A stretch of 64,000 nucleotides of DNA. It comes from Diplolepis rosae (taxonomy: Eukaryota > Arthropoda > Insecta > Hymenoptera > Diplolepididae). The stretch lies in NCBI GenBank assembly GCA_030998225.1, contig JAPYXD010000459.1:1054001-1118000 (forward strand), given 5' to 3'. Shown here in pieces: positions 53,735 through 64,000 of the stretch. A program made the position numbers and the translations under genes. The first letter of the stretch is position 1, and every line of letters starts with the position of its first letter. The notes under the pieces were generated by a model. It was not told the DNA's origin, made no database searches, and saw only the letters and a program-made list of their open reading frames with translations.

Positions 53735-54269
53735 ACGAATTTTAGATAACGGATCTCAATCTAATTATCTAACTGAGCAGGTAGCCTCTTTCTTGAATTT
53801 ATCTAGGAAGCCTGTAGACATATCTATCTTGATTTTGGGTACAAAGTCGACTGCTGTTCGTCACTCTGTAATGGCTACACTCAAATCTCGGTATAATAAA
53901 TATAAGGTGAGGCTCGAATTTCTCTTTTGTCACAATATGAATTATCTGTTTCCCTCCATTCGAATTAATCGTGAATCCCTCCAAATTCCTAAGAATATTA
54001 TCTTAGCTGACCCTAATTTTTATATGGCAGGCGAAATTGACGGGATTATTGGCGTGGGTGTATTCTATAAACTTCTATGCATGGGCCAGAGCGTTCCGAA
54101 AAATCACCCCGATGCGGTCCTTCAAAAGACACAGTTAGGATGGATAGTTGCAGTAAAAATATACGTCGCTCCTCTCTCTACTCGTCACACGCGTGAAGGC
54201 GACCTCGCCCTTCGTGACGATCTGATTAAGCTTTTGCGTGAAGAGGACTTTAATTTAAGAAAATACTAG
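53735..54269 (+). pseudogene. BEL aspartic protease region (DUF1758)
   Basis: ILDNGSQSNYLTEQVASFLN carries the L-D-(S/N)-G-S-Q active-site block of BEL proteases. DGIIGVGVFYKLLCMG and AVLQKTQLGWIVAVK follow as in DUF1758. The frame is open from 53735 to a TAG at 54267. The RT domain that normally follows is missing. Confidence 0.75.
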
Positions 54270-54535
54270 GCATTAATTGGAATTTGGGTGAAGATTCTAT
54301 TTTTTACACTTTATATGTGCCTGACTTAAGCACAAAGGTGTCTAAGCGCACCATTCTGTCCCAAGTAGGGAAGCTTTACGAACATATATCGCAGCTTCCG
54401 CTTTTCAATGAACATCGTTTTAATCGATGCGTAATGGTTACCAATCTAGCAGAGATTCAGTTACACGGCTTCTGCAACGTCAGTCAAAAAGCCTGCGGTG
54501 CATGCATCTACTTATGCTGCACTGATAACACAGGC
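54270..54535 (+). pseudogene. BEL Peptidase_A17/RNase H region, part 1
   Basis: Reads WNLGEDSIFYTLYVPDLSTK and RTILSQVGKLY, then skips to MVTNLAEIQLHGFCNVSQKA and GACIYLCCTDNTG. Part of the family sequence between KLY and EHISQLPLF is missing. At 54535 it is cut by a transposon and continues at 57322. Confidence 0.78.
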
Positions 54536-55109
54536 CCACAAAAAAAGTGGAATGAACTTTACATGTGAGTATACTACCCCTAGGAATTTTGAGCCGCTGA
54601 ATCCGAATCCGGTCTCAGAATTTCTCCCGGACCCCCCGGCTTTCCCCTAGCCTAGGGAAAATGCGTGAAATCTTAGAGATATCATTATCTGTGAAAGCAA
54701 TTTTGATCTACGCAATATTAAATAAAACGATAATATTTTCACGTATCTTGAGTCGCTTAGTTCGAATCTCACTGTAGAATTTCCTTAGAGTACCTCAGAA
54801 TTCCACTAGCCTAGGAGAAAAAGTGTTAAGCTGAGCAAAACTTGCGATTTCTGGAAGGTTTCTATTTTTGCGCAAGAAAGCTTATATATTTTCGTATTTT
54901 GAGTTCCTGAATTCATATTTGACGTGTAAAATGTTCCACAGTACTTCAGAATTTTCCTAGCCTAGGGAATAACGTAGAAAATTGTGCAAAAATCGAAGTT
55001 TCACGCAGGCTTTTTTTGTACGGGTTCCGTCTTCTGAGCTGCCGTGTTCATTTCTGTCATCAGAATTTTTATCCAGCTCCTAACAATTGCCCTAGCCTAC
55101 GAAAAATTC

Positions 55110-56288
55110 CATGATATTAGTTTGTTCGACTTTTCTTTGTTCTTTTATCGTCAAATATCCGACGGAGTGGATTCCTCTTTCTTTTTTTGCTTTCACCTGC
55201 AACATCCCCCTTCAACAACCAGCAAAAATCTGCCATCATGTATTCATCCCATCGTCCCTGATAATGTCGCTCCATTTCTTTGATGTCTTGGTGTAAACGT
55301 TCTCCTTGTTCCTCACTTTAATCACCAAGATTTTCAGGGAATTATTCGAGATGGGAATGAAGGAAGTGTAATTTTATGCTCATGAGGCAACCTTGGTCTT
55401 GAAATGTTTGCAACATGTTTTTTACTATTTTCTTATAGTTGTCGATTTTAAAGTGACCTAAGAAATTTTCGAAAACTTTCTTAAAACTAATCCAATCAGC
55501 TTTCTCCCTATCATTCATACTGTCAGTTATAAACATTCGGTTTCAGTTCATTCATTAATCTATTAACATCTAAACAATAAACCAAATCAGATTCTCGAGA
55601 AAAGAAATTCAAAAACGCTTCTGCTCTGGTTCGATAAACAGTGAATTGAGTTCCTTTCATTACAAAGTTTCTTTTTTTCAAAATCTGAAGCTAAATGTTC
55701 AGCAACATCTTTGGGTAACCCTAAATCTTTGATGAGGTCATTCAATGATTCTTGAGTGTAAAACTCAGGTTTTTTTTGTTGGCCTGGAGGAATGAATTCA
55801 TCTTCATCGTTATCATCAGAGTTGCTCGCACTGCTGTCACTTGCGTATTTCTCGTGTGAATACGTTTCGATTGCGATTTCCTTCAGAGCTGAATCGACAT
55901 TTTTTTCGACAACCTCGATATTTTCAGAAGTCTTGATATTTTTGTCATGTTCGTTGCAAGAGAGAGTCGACTTAGTTACGCTAGAAACATTTGCATACTT
56001 GATTTTTTGTGTGTTCAAATTTTTAAAGTCGACGATGTTTGTCATGCAAAAATAGCAATCTTTTTTGTCTTTAGGTTGGTTCCAAAGCGTATGTGAAGTG
56101 AATTTGATTTTTTTGTCTGCTGTACTGCGGCGTAGCATGTTATAACAAAGACCACATATGACATGTGGTACCCAATCACTCTGTTGATTTTCAATTTCAA
56201 TACGGAAACATTCTTTGTAAAGTTTTTTGATTTTTGTTTGTTTTTGTTGGTTTGTTTTTGAAAATCCATATTTGATAGTGAAACCCAC
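55110..56288 (-). pseudogene. Transposon protein of an unnamed arthropod family (FHQD family)
   Basis: 56288-55587 is open (233 codons): a Cys-pair region (HVICGLCYNMLRR, DCYFCMTN), a Glu/Asp/Ser-rich linker with SSASNSDDNDEDEFIPPG, then NDLIKDLGLPKDVAEHLASD. 55536-55110 holds DWISFKKVFENFLGHFK, GCLMSIKLHFLHSHLE and, past stops, GERLHQDIKEMERHYQGRWD. I know this order from many arthropod repeat-derived proteins with no settled name. The section between the blocks, presumably the catalytic part, is deleted. Start codon and exact superfamily are uncertain. Confidence 0.6.
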
Positions 56289-56580
56289 ACGTTAAGGATC
56301 CTGGTACGACCGCAGCTGAGTCCGTCGTCCTAGGGGTGATAACCCTCATACCTCCCTCGGCCTAAGTATCAGGGCTTTCCGACTTTGTCGAGGACCATGT
56401 CAAATCATCGTCGGACACGCTACGGGATAATCCTCAATCCTTAACGCCCACCTGCAGGGCAGCGCGCCTTCGCTGGTTTCGTTACCTTGACAAACCTGAG
56501 TACGAATCATTCTACACGTCCCCTTTCGGGGCAGTTGTCATCGTCCCAGTATCTGCCAAGGCAGCAGGATTTTGCAGTTT
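56283..56580. other. GC-richer segment inside the 2.8-kb transposon
   Basis: Composition changes abruptly (CCGCAGCTGAGTCCGTCGTC, CCTGCAGGGCAGCGCGCC) with no ORF. It looks like a separate retroelement fragment, for example a LINE untranslated region or SINE, inserted next to the gene start. Confidence 0.4.
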
Positions 56581-57321
56581 TTTAAGAACAATCATGGTTA
56601 CCCGTTGAAATGGGGTTGCATATACGATACAGGCTCAAGATTCAAGAGGATACCAAATTCACAGAATCAACTTGCATATGGATATATTTACATATGAAAG
56701 TGGAGTAATTCTCTGAAACTGAAATTCATTTCCACAGGCCCAGGTTAAATTAAGAGAGTCAAAAATATTTCGTAGTCTGTTTGTGATTCAATCATGCTAC
56801 CAATTTTAAAATACATAAGTTCGACCCACATTGAAACTGTAGTTTTTTTCAGTTATAACTTTTCTTCCCTATGCTAGAAAGTAAAAGTAATATACAAAAC
56901 AGAAAAAATGAGGACAAATTTTAGTTCTGTCTCTCACAATGCTTAAACATATGATATATGCTCGTCAGCTTTTCCATGTAAAAATCAAGTCACCGTGAAA
57001 CCCACGTACTACACTTTTAACCTTAGACTAGGAAAATTTCTAGGTCCTGTAGAAAAAGTCTGATATCAGATATGAATTCAGCTATTCGAAAGACGAGAAG
57101 ACATAAGCTTCTCCGTATAAAAAAAAGGCTACGTGAAATTGTAAGCTTCCCTTATCTTTGCACATTTTCCCTAGGCAATTTCTAAGATTTCACGAATTTC
57201 CCCTAGGCTAGGGGAAAACTGGGGAGTCCCGGGGAAATTCTGAGACCGGATTCAAATTCAGCGGCTCAAAACCCATAGGGGTAGTATACTCACATGTAAA
57301 GTTCATTTCACTTTTTTTGTG

Positions 57322-57790
57322 GGCTGGGGTAATGAGGGCCGTTATTATTCGCATCTCTTATGCTCGAAATCAAGAGTCGCTCCGGTTAAAACGATTTCGC
57401 TGACCCGCATAGAGTTGTGGTCAGCCTTGTTACTCGCTAAGCTTAAGAACTCTATAAGGCAAGCACTTAAAATAGACCAGTGAATAAATATGTTATTGTA
57501 CCTTCTTAAAACTTTTTGCGCGAATCGCCTCGCGACAATTCAGAAATTCACTGTTCCCGCCGATTGGAGGTACGTTTCTTCTCTGGACAACCCCGCTGCT
57601 CTTGTTTCTCGTTGAAAAATGCCGCAAGAGATCCTGCAGGCCAATCTTTGGCCACTTGGTCCCGATGGGCTCTCAAAGTCCAAAGATACTTGGCCTGAAT
57701 TTGAGATTCAACTCAGGCAATCACCAAAGATGCAACTATCCCATCCTACTGAGGTTTCCATGAATCTCGTAATCTCGCAATAGAATTGAC
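57322..57790 (+). pseudogene. BEL RNase H region, part 2
   Basis: Continues the frame interrupted at 54535: SHLLCSKSRVAPVKTISLTR and IELWSALLLAKL, the RNase H part of BEL pol. After a stop it continues TFCANRLATIQKFTVPADWR and YVSSLDNPAALVSR, then ILQANLWPLGPDGLSKSKDT. Several stops and frame changes. Confidence 0.78.
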
Positions 57791-57989
57791 TTAAAACATA
57801 TTCCTCTATTTCGACTTTAACACGAGTTTTTGCTCATTGCCTTCGCTTTCTTCATAATGCGAAGGTCTGATAAAACGCACTGGTCGTCTGACTTTGGCTG
57901 AGCTCGATTCCTCTATGGATCGAGTAATTAAACTACACAGGCAAGAAATTTTTCCAGGAAAATCGATTCTTTATTCCGTAATGAAATAA

Positions 57990-59170
57990 TCAACAAAAAG
58001 AGCTTACTTTTGGGTATGAGCCCCTTTTTAGACCAAGGAAATCTCAAGGCTGGTGGCCGTCTTGTTCAGTCTGAGTTGCCTCCTGACCAAAATACCCAAT
58101 ACTTCTTCCGCGAAACCATCACGTCACTACTCTTGCATTACGTGAGGAGCACATTGCGACTCAAGCATGCAAGAACTCATGCCACCTTATACGTAGTTCG
58201 CGAACATTTTTGGCCCATTGACGGTCGCAATACGACTCGCCAAATAATCCATCGATGCCTTCCCTGCTTTCGTGCGAAGCCTCGTAATGTAAATTACGCA
58301 TGGGAAATCTGCCTACTAAATGTGTCTAATTTACCCAGGCTTTCTTAAACGCCGGTATCGACTAATGTGGGACCTTTTATGCAAAGGAAAAACAACTTCG
58401 AAATCATGTTAAGGTTACGTGCTCTTTAGCCGTTTTCATTTACGTTGCCAATAAAGCTATACATCTCGAACTGGTGAGCGATCTTATAAGGGAAGCGTTT
58501 CTCGCCGCTTTAAATAGATTTTTTTTTCGTCGCGGAAAGCCAAATTCCTTAATGTTAGATAATGCTACTAATTTTGTGAGCACGAATCAGGAACTTAAAG
58601 AACTTCGCGAATCCCTTCTATCTGAAGAGCACAATAAAGAAGTCTCACGTTTTCTATCGGATCAAAGGGTAACGTGGAGCTTCATACCACTTCTCTCTCC
58701 ACATTTCGGCGGACTATGGGAAGCAGGCATGAAATCTTTCAAGCACCACCTTTTGCGTACAATAGGCAATGCTCTCTCAACATTTGAACAATTTTAAACA
58801 TATGTGATTGAGATTGAAGCTATCTTGAATTTCCGTCTTCTTTCACCCTTATCCTCCGACCCTAATGATTACCGCCCTCTCTCTCCTGGACACTTTTTGA
58901 TTGGTGAATCTCTAACCAGCTTTGCCACAGGAAAATCTTAGCAATATTACCATCAATCGATTGTCGGTATGGCAACACATTCAGATGCTGAGACAACACT
59001 TTTGGACACGATGGCACAATGAGTATCTGAACGAGCTTACTGCCCGCATCAAATGGAAGGCCGATTCCAGCCCAGACATCGCAGTTGGTATTTTAGTTGT
59101 ACTACAAGAAGACTATCTGCCCCCCCTTGTGCTGGTATCAAGAGACTGTGTCCTCTTCCAGCTGATGTGA
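57990..59170 (+). pseudogene. BEL integrase and DUF5641 remnant
   Basis: Zinc-binding domain: MSPFLDQGNLKAGGRLVQSE to REHFWPIDGRNTTRQIIHRC (58010-58280). Core: NAGID then a stop replacing Tyr at 58363, AIHLELVSDLIREAF, SLMLDNATNFVS with the second Asp, and HFGGLWEAGMKSF with Glu. DUF5641 tail: HFWTRWHNEYLNELTARIKW and EDYLPPLVLVSRD to 59170. The integrase would insert the element cDNA. Stops and frame changes near 58348, 58363, 58797 and 58938 inactivate it. Confidence 0.85.
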
Positions 59171-59334
59171 TAGACATGGCCAATGAAAATTAATGTACAA
59201 GCTTCGTACATGCCTTTTTTATCATAGCATGAGCATGTAGATCACCATATGTATGTAACAGTTGACACTTATTGTATAGGCTTAATTTCAATATTTCCGT
59301 TTCCTGTTTGAACGCTGATCGTTCAAAAGCGGGC

Positions 59335-60820
59335 TGAGGAGTTACGTCCTGAAGGAACGTAATGAAGTATATGTATGTTTAATTTTTGTTTTTCTTCTAA
59401 GATTATAAATTGCTTTGAAATTGATTATATGCGGCACTCTAGGGCTCATTTAAACTTTGATTGTTATTTGCCTTCAAGTGTATTTGTACTCAGACTGTAT
59501 TGCGATCTATAGACTTCTTTGGGGATTCCCAGATTATTTCCAACAAACATGTGTTGTTCGAAAATTCATAAATTACCAAGTTTACTACGTTCAACGGATT
59601 AGTACACGAATGCAGCTCCTCCTTTTTAGATTTCATGCAGCATACTTTATACCTTTATAGTTCATAATTTATAGCCACACCTAACCTTTAATGAGTTCTC
59701 GCATCCTTTTGGTTTAGAGGGGAAACTCAGAAAGGTTCAGAATTGTACCTGAGCCTCGCGCCGCTTCATTTGTCACACAGTGGGTCCACTCATATAGGAG
59801 AAAAGGGGAACGAATTATAATGTTTGCTATGAACAAGTGGTGGCGCTATTGTCGCTACCGATGTTTTTTTTAAAGTGTTGTAACCATAGCAACCATATCA
59901 TTGCCAGTTGCAGCCAGTTGAAATAATACAGCCGATGCTTATTTTACTCAACTACCGTTCGAAGCACCTCCAAGCGTCGGTGATATATTTATACATTTCA
60001 GGTAACCCACTGACGCATTGTGATGCCCTGTCGTCGACAACGTTTTACTTAACTCCTTACTATTTCCTATGTAACGCTTATTGATATTAACTTTGGGTGA
60101 ATTAGGTATTTATCAAATTCATTTTACCCGACTAGGATTTAATAAATGTTCAAATGTCCTTAAGTCCCAAGTTTAATCGACAGAGTTGAATAAAATTACT
60201 TCAACTATTTTTCTCCGTGTAATAGTACAGTATTTAACTGTTCATTGTGATTCATATTTAAAAATTCTTGTTGTATTTTTATTCTTTCACAAATTATTTT
60301 CAACTTTAAATCATTTAAATTTATGAAATGTATTTCATACAATATATTTCAAAATATTCCGCTCTTTAGAATACATCGGGTTGGGGGGATGGGGGTTTCG
60401 TTTGCATTGATATTAGTTGTTGCTATCAAAACTTGGCGGCGCTGATGCTCATTTTCACTTTTTTAAGTACCCTCCTAAAATGCATGGTAGTGGCCGCACT
60501 GTGATTCGTCATTTAAAGGCTTTGCCGGCATCCTATCCCTCCTCTTCAAGGAATCGAGTTGTCCTTCTGCAATTTGTACTTCGTTACCACTCTTTTTAAG
60601 ATATTGCTTCTTCAAATTTTAACAATAAGTGCAACTTAACATGTATCACTGGATTTTACTTGACTCTCGGTGGAGTAACAAGCTCCGTATTCTCTCCGAT
60701 GCAGGACATATCGATCTTGTACATTTTTTGTGTTTCACCAAATATACGGTCAATACTTTATGAAAAATAAACTAAAGTTTTATCATTCTTTTAATCCTAC
60801 TTCTGGCTGACATAATTTCA
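59335..60820 (+). repeat. BEL 3' LTR, interrupted by a hAT-like MITE
   Basis: It follows the purine-rich CAAAAGCGGGC (59324) and starts TGAGGAGTTACGTCCTGAAG. It matches the 5' LTR outside the inserts of each. Without the 728-bp MITE it would be about 0.75 kb. The right edge near 60820 is where similarity to the 5' LTR ends. Confidence 0.82.
59776..60503. mobile_element. hAT-like MITE in the 3' LTR
   Basis: ATTTGTCA (59768-59775) and ATTCGTCA (60504-60511) are 8-bp flanking repeats with one mismatch. The ends are CACAGTGGG and the inverse of CCGCACTGTG. The 5' LTR has the corresponding uninterrupted site near 49545. No ORF. Confidence 0.75.
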
Positions 60821-61437
60821 GTAAGTTTTTTTAATTTACCATTTATTCTGTTTTTAATTACTGTTTCTCGAATACTAAATGAGTTTAAAACTTTTAAAAA
60901 CACATTATCAGTCACTTAATCTCGTTATGGCTTACATTCATTCATATATCAACAATAGAATATTTTTGAAAGTATTCTTTTTTCATAATTTTATAGTTTT
61001 GGCATTGATAGAATTTATACAAGTTGATGGTTTAATGACAAATCTATTTAATTTCGGTACAATCTTGTCAAATGTCATAAATTTCAAGCTTTTCAGGTGT
61101 TTTAAAGGTAAAAAATAAAAATGATTCTTTTATTTTTATTTGAGGTTATGCTTTACCTCTTCCAGTCATTGAAAAGGATTGAATATTAACTTTTTCAATT
61201 ACTGCATCATAGATTCAAAAATGGTGAACAAAAAAGGGACGAGCGTGAAGTTAGCTGCCCGAGCGAAGCGAGGGCAGATATCACATGGGTGAAATCATTG
61301 CCTTCGACCTGAGTCATGCATACATATTACAATACATATTACAATATGCATACATAATACAATAATTTGTAACAGCACGCATGAATTAAAAAGTTCATGA
61401 TCGCTTTTGGATTCGATTCTTCTAACCTACCTATATC
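60821..61437. other. AT-rich spacer
   Basis: No gene was recognised. GCCCGAGCGAAGCGAGGGC near 61258 is shared with the MITE family at 36949. The end is the TA duplication of foldback copy A. Confidence 0.45.
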
Positions 61438-61439
61438 TA

Positions 61440-62726
61440 CACTACCGTCGGAAATTGTGCGCACGGTGCTTGTGAGCACTATTAAAAATCACTGCTGACT
61501 TTGAATCACGATATCTCGGTTAAAAAAAGAGATAGGGCATTTTTAAAAAAACAGTTTGGAAAGCTTATGAAATTGCATGTCTAGTGATGCTCAACAAATA
61601 TTTTTTTGATCTTCTGAAAATAATACAGCACGTGAGGAGTTAAAAAAAAATTCAAGATTTTCTCAAATTCTCTACCTCAACTTCAACTTTTAGCATGACT
61701 TAAGGAAAATTTTTTTAAAATCTGAAAATTATACAACATACAGTCTAAAATTTTATCTTTAATTTAAGCCAAGAATACTTCAAAAATATTCATGGGTACC
61801 CGAGATACGATTAATAATGTTCAATCGTATCTAAGTTGAATTTTAATCGACGATCACAGTTCTCAGCCGGTTTGTTGCTCGCCTCCTTCGTTGAGGCAGG
61901 ACCGAAATGGCCACGCATAAAGGTGGCGCTTAAGTGGAGCCCTCTTATATGTATTTTTGATTCTGTTCATTAGTAATTTTTATTTCTAATTATTCTAAAT
62001 TCTAAAAAATATTTATTTTTATTTGTGATGATTAAAAATTATTTAAATCCAGTATTATCTCCATATTAACGGATAGAACAATGATATGTAAACATTTGTT
62101 ATTTCTTAAAATTCTTATAAACTAGAAAATTAATAAAAATTTTAATAGTCATTGTAAATATCAACTAAGAATGAAAGGAAAGGAAATAAAGGAAACACGT
62201 TCTTGGATCAAAAAACATATAAGAGAGCTCCACTTAAGCGCCACCTTTATGCGTGGCCATTTCGGTCCTGCCTCAACGAAGGAGGCGAGCAACAAACCGG
62301 CTGAGAACCGTGATCGTCGATTAAAATTCAACTTAGATACGATTGAACATTATTAATCGTATCTCGGGTACCCATGAATATTTTTGAAGTATTCTTGGCT
62401 TAAATTAAAGATAAAATTTTAGACTGTATGTTGTATAATTTTCAGATTTTAAAAAAATTTTCCTTAAGTCATGCTAAAAGTTGAAGTTGAGGTAGAGAAT
62501 TTGAGAAAATCTTGAATTTTTTTTTAACTCCTCACGTACTGTATTATTTTTAGAAGATCAAAAAAATATTCGTTGAGCATCACTAGAAGGGGAATTTCAT
62601 AAGCTTGCCAACTGTTTTTTTAAAAATGCCCTATCTCTTTTTTTAACCGAGATATCGTGATTCAAAGTCAGCAGTGATTTTTAATAGTGCTCACAAGCAC
62701 CGTGCGCACAATTTCCGACGGCAGTG
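61440..62726. mobile_element. Foldback element, copy A (complete)
   Basis: TA at 61438-61439 and 62727-62728. The ends CACTACCGTCGGAAATTGTG and its inverse open arms of roughly 520 bp, separated by about 240 bp of AT-rich loop. The arms include a GC-richer block (GGCAGGACCGAAATGGCCAC) near the loop. TA duplication indicates Tc1/mariner-type mobilisation. No protein is encoded. Other copies: 9921-11132, 17010-17563, 48933-49225. Confidence 0.93.
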
Positions 62727-62884
62727 TACATAACTAAACGCATTCCTAACGCCGAAAACCTCTCGGTTATTCTTGCTTGACATATTCCGAACGAAATCTC
62801 GCTTATAATCTACTACTGAGTTGGACAGATTTGAATCGACACTACGCAGTCAATCGGAACACCAACTCACTATTACAAACACTC

Positions 62885-62957
62885 ACTACATATATATTTG
62901 CTTGTTTAAACGATATTAAAATTATTACTAATTGCTGCGGGTTCGAACCCTACTACT
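62885..62957 (-). repeat. tRNA-Ser-like SINE copy 2, cut by a mariner
   Basis: The inverse reads GTAAGTAGTAGGGTTCGAAC and CCCGCAGC, matching 30740-30810. The tRNA-like head is missing because the mariner begins at 62960. Confidence 0.5.
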
Positions 62958-62959
62958 TA

Positions 62960-64000
62960 CAAGGTGCGTTCCCAAATAAACGAGACTTTTGTCATAAAAA
63001 TTTTTTTAGTGGCGCCATCTGTGAATCAGGTAGTGCGTTGGAAAGTTATATGCCTCCCTGACTTCCAATGACAGTTTCATGACATTCGGTTCAGTGGAAG
63101 CGAAGTTATTGCGTCTAAAGTGTCAGTGTGTTTGTGTCATCGGTACAAAAATGAGTTTCGAACAAAGAGCTAATATCAAATTTTGTTTTAAAATCGGTTA
63201 AACGTTTACCAAAACATGTAAATTGATGACAAAAGTTTATGGCGATGATTGTCTATCTCGTGCCAGAGTTCATGAGTGGTTTACACGTTTCAGAAATGGT
63301 CGTGAGGACATAAATGATGATGAACATACGGGCCGCCCAAAATCAGTGATCGCCGAAAACTCCATCAAAATTTTGCGTGAATTTATCAAAAATGAGCCGA
63401 AATCATCTTTGAAATTCATGGAATCGGAGTTGAATATCTCCAAAACATCGATTTATCGCATTTTAACCGATCATTTGGTCTTACGAAAGGTCTGTGCACG
63501 TTTTGTTCCCCACAAGTTAACTGATGACCAAAAATTGCTCAGAATTCAACATTCGAAAGACCATTAAAGAGACGAGAAAAGACGAGAACTTCCTTTACAA
63601 CATTGTAACTGGTGATGAAACGTGGTGTTTCCAGTATGAACCCGAAACCAAGCGTCAAAGTGCCGAATGGAAGGCCCCAGACGAGCCACCACCCTAAAAA
63701 TCGCGTTTGGAGAAGTCAAAAATCAAGTCGATGCTCATTTGTTTTTACGATTCCAAGGGAATTGTCCACAAGGAGTTCGTGCCAACGGGCCAAACCGTCA
63801 ATGCAATTTTCTATCTTGGCGTTTTGAAGCGTTTGTTGCATCGCATTCGCCGAATTCGGCCTGAATACCGCGAAGGAGGAAGCTGGCGCTTATTGCATGA
63901 TAATGCACCATCTCATCGATCCACTCTTGTGACTGATTTTTTTACTAGAAATCGCATTTTAACCATCAATCACTCACCGTATTCGCCTGATATGGGTCTC
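62960..64000 (+). mobile_element. Mariner-type element running off the window
   Basis: CAAGGTGCGTTCCCAAATAA after TA at 62958-62959 is the presumed left end. The transposase gene follows from 63151. The right end lies beyond the window. Confidence 0.78.
63151..64000 (+). pseudogene. Mariner-type transposase, lightly damaged, incomplete at window end
   Basis: Starts MSFEQRANIKFCFKIG, meets a stop (TAA near 63199), then runs open: HEWFTRFRNGREDINDDEHT, the second HTH ISKTSIYRILTDHL and FVPHKLTDDQKLLRIQHSKD. After a frameshift near 63565, VTGDETWCFQYEPE carries the first catalytic Asp. One further stop (63698) precedes FVPTGQTVNAIFYLGVLKRL, LLHDNAPSHRS with the second Asp, and SPYSPDM at the window edge. 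The third Asp would lie a few residues beyond. A different lineage from the mariners at 1282, 17902 and 26119. Confidence 0.85.

Larger units (their letters stand above)
54536..57321 (-). mobile_element. 2.8-kb DNA transposon of uncertain superfamily in BEL
   Basis: Ends CCACAAAAAAAGTGGAATGA and the inverse of TCATTTCACTTTTTTTGTGG, continuing as inverted repeats for about 150 bp (TGAGTATACTACCCCTAGG, CCGGTCTCAGAATTTC). GGC on both sides (54533-54535, 57322-57324) is a candidate 3-bp duplication; removing the element plus one GGC restores the BEL frame DNTGWGNEGRYYSH. It contains a minus-strand gene remnant at 55110-56288. Confidence 0.8.
49226..60820 (+). mobile_element. BEL/Pao LTR retrotransposon, degenerate, with nested inserts
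   Basis: Related LTRs at both ends, two primer-binding-like motifs, gag (DUF1759), protease (DUF1758), RNase H (Peptidase_A17 region), integrase and DUF5641 remnants all in + orientation and BEL order. The RT domain is deleted. Later inserts are a TTAA element (49668-50621), a 2.8-kb transposon (54536-57321) and a hAT-like MITE (59776-60503). Confidence 0.88.

Noticed and set aside
61440..62726. Arm ORFs (62171-62356, 10575-10760) beginning MKGKEIKETRSWIK as a conserved small protein
   Set aside because: They lie in the palindromic arms and loop edge. Similarity between copies follows from the element, and the loop-side start has no supporting context.

Overview
This window is AT-rich eukaryotic DNA, almost certainly from an insect. 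The signs are spliced genes with GT..AG introns, R1-clade LINEs, BEL/Pao and Ty3/gypsy retrotransposons, a Penelope-like element, several mariner families, a P-like element with a THAP exon, and many MITEs and tRNA-derived SINE-like repeats. A TE-rich hymenopteran would fit, but the order is a guess. There is no bacterial-style gene organisation. Most of the window is layered transposable-element sequence; I could support only two host-type spliced genes and one intact virus-like ORF.

Layout. 0-3 kb: an LTR-like core promoter, an internally deleted mariner with its TA duplication, and the tail of a gypsy integrase. 3-6.3 kb: a broken R1-clade LINE (endonuclease, reverse transcriptase, C-terminal domain). 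6.5-7.3 kb: an intact ORF resembling the DUF3627 domain of insect large DNA viruses. 8.4-11.1 kb: a 29-nt periodic array, a small MITE, the C-terminal end of a DUF7869-like transposon protein and a long foldback element. 12.9-14.5 kb: an inverted second copy of the LINE with its RT region deleted. 14.6-15.8 kb: a TTAA-flanked element holding the end of a Mutator/Kolobok-like transposase. 16-22 kb: SINE-like repeats, a 103-bp MITE, a short foldback derivative and a mariner. 23.1-23.9 kb: a two-exon gene. 24.1-25.6 kb: a GTATAC/GGAGACT motif array and a very strong GC-rich hairpin. 25.8-27.8 kb: mariner pieces and a Penelope-like element. 29-37 kb: mostly MITEs.

37.4-42.4 kb is the most striking locus. 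It is a giant palindromic element with a perfect 8-bp target duplication (GGTTCCGT). One arm is interrupted by a P-like element with its own 8-bp duplication, and the other arm, near the loop, by a mariner deletion derivative. The unbroken counterpart sequence shows the empty site of the P-like insertion, and arm lengths agree once both inserts are subtracted. Both arms carry a splice-acceptor-plus-terminal-exon-like sequence. 44.2-45.9 kb is another nest of MITEs. 46.8-48.5 kb is a four-exon serine protease homologue whose catalytic serine is replaced.

49.2-60.8 kb is one degenerate BEL/Pao retrotransposon with related LTRs. Its 5' LTR carries a TTAA element, its 3' LTR a hAT-like MITE, and its RNase H region a 2.8-kb transposon of uncertain superfamily. 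61.4-62.7 kb is the most complete copy of the foldback family. The window ends inside a mariner of another lineage that has inserted into a SINE-like repeat. The elements do not form a pathway: the logic of the region is successive insertion, internal deletion and inverted duplication, and the order of several insertions can be read from target duplications and empty sites.
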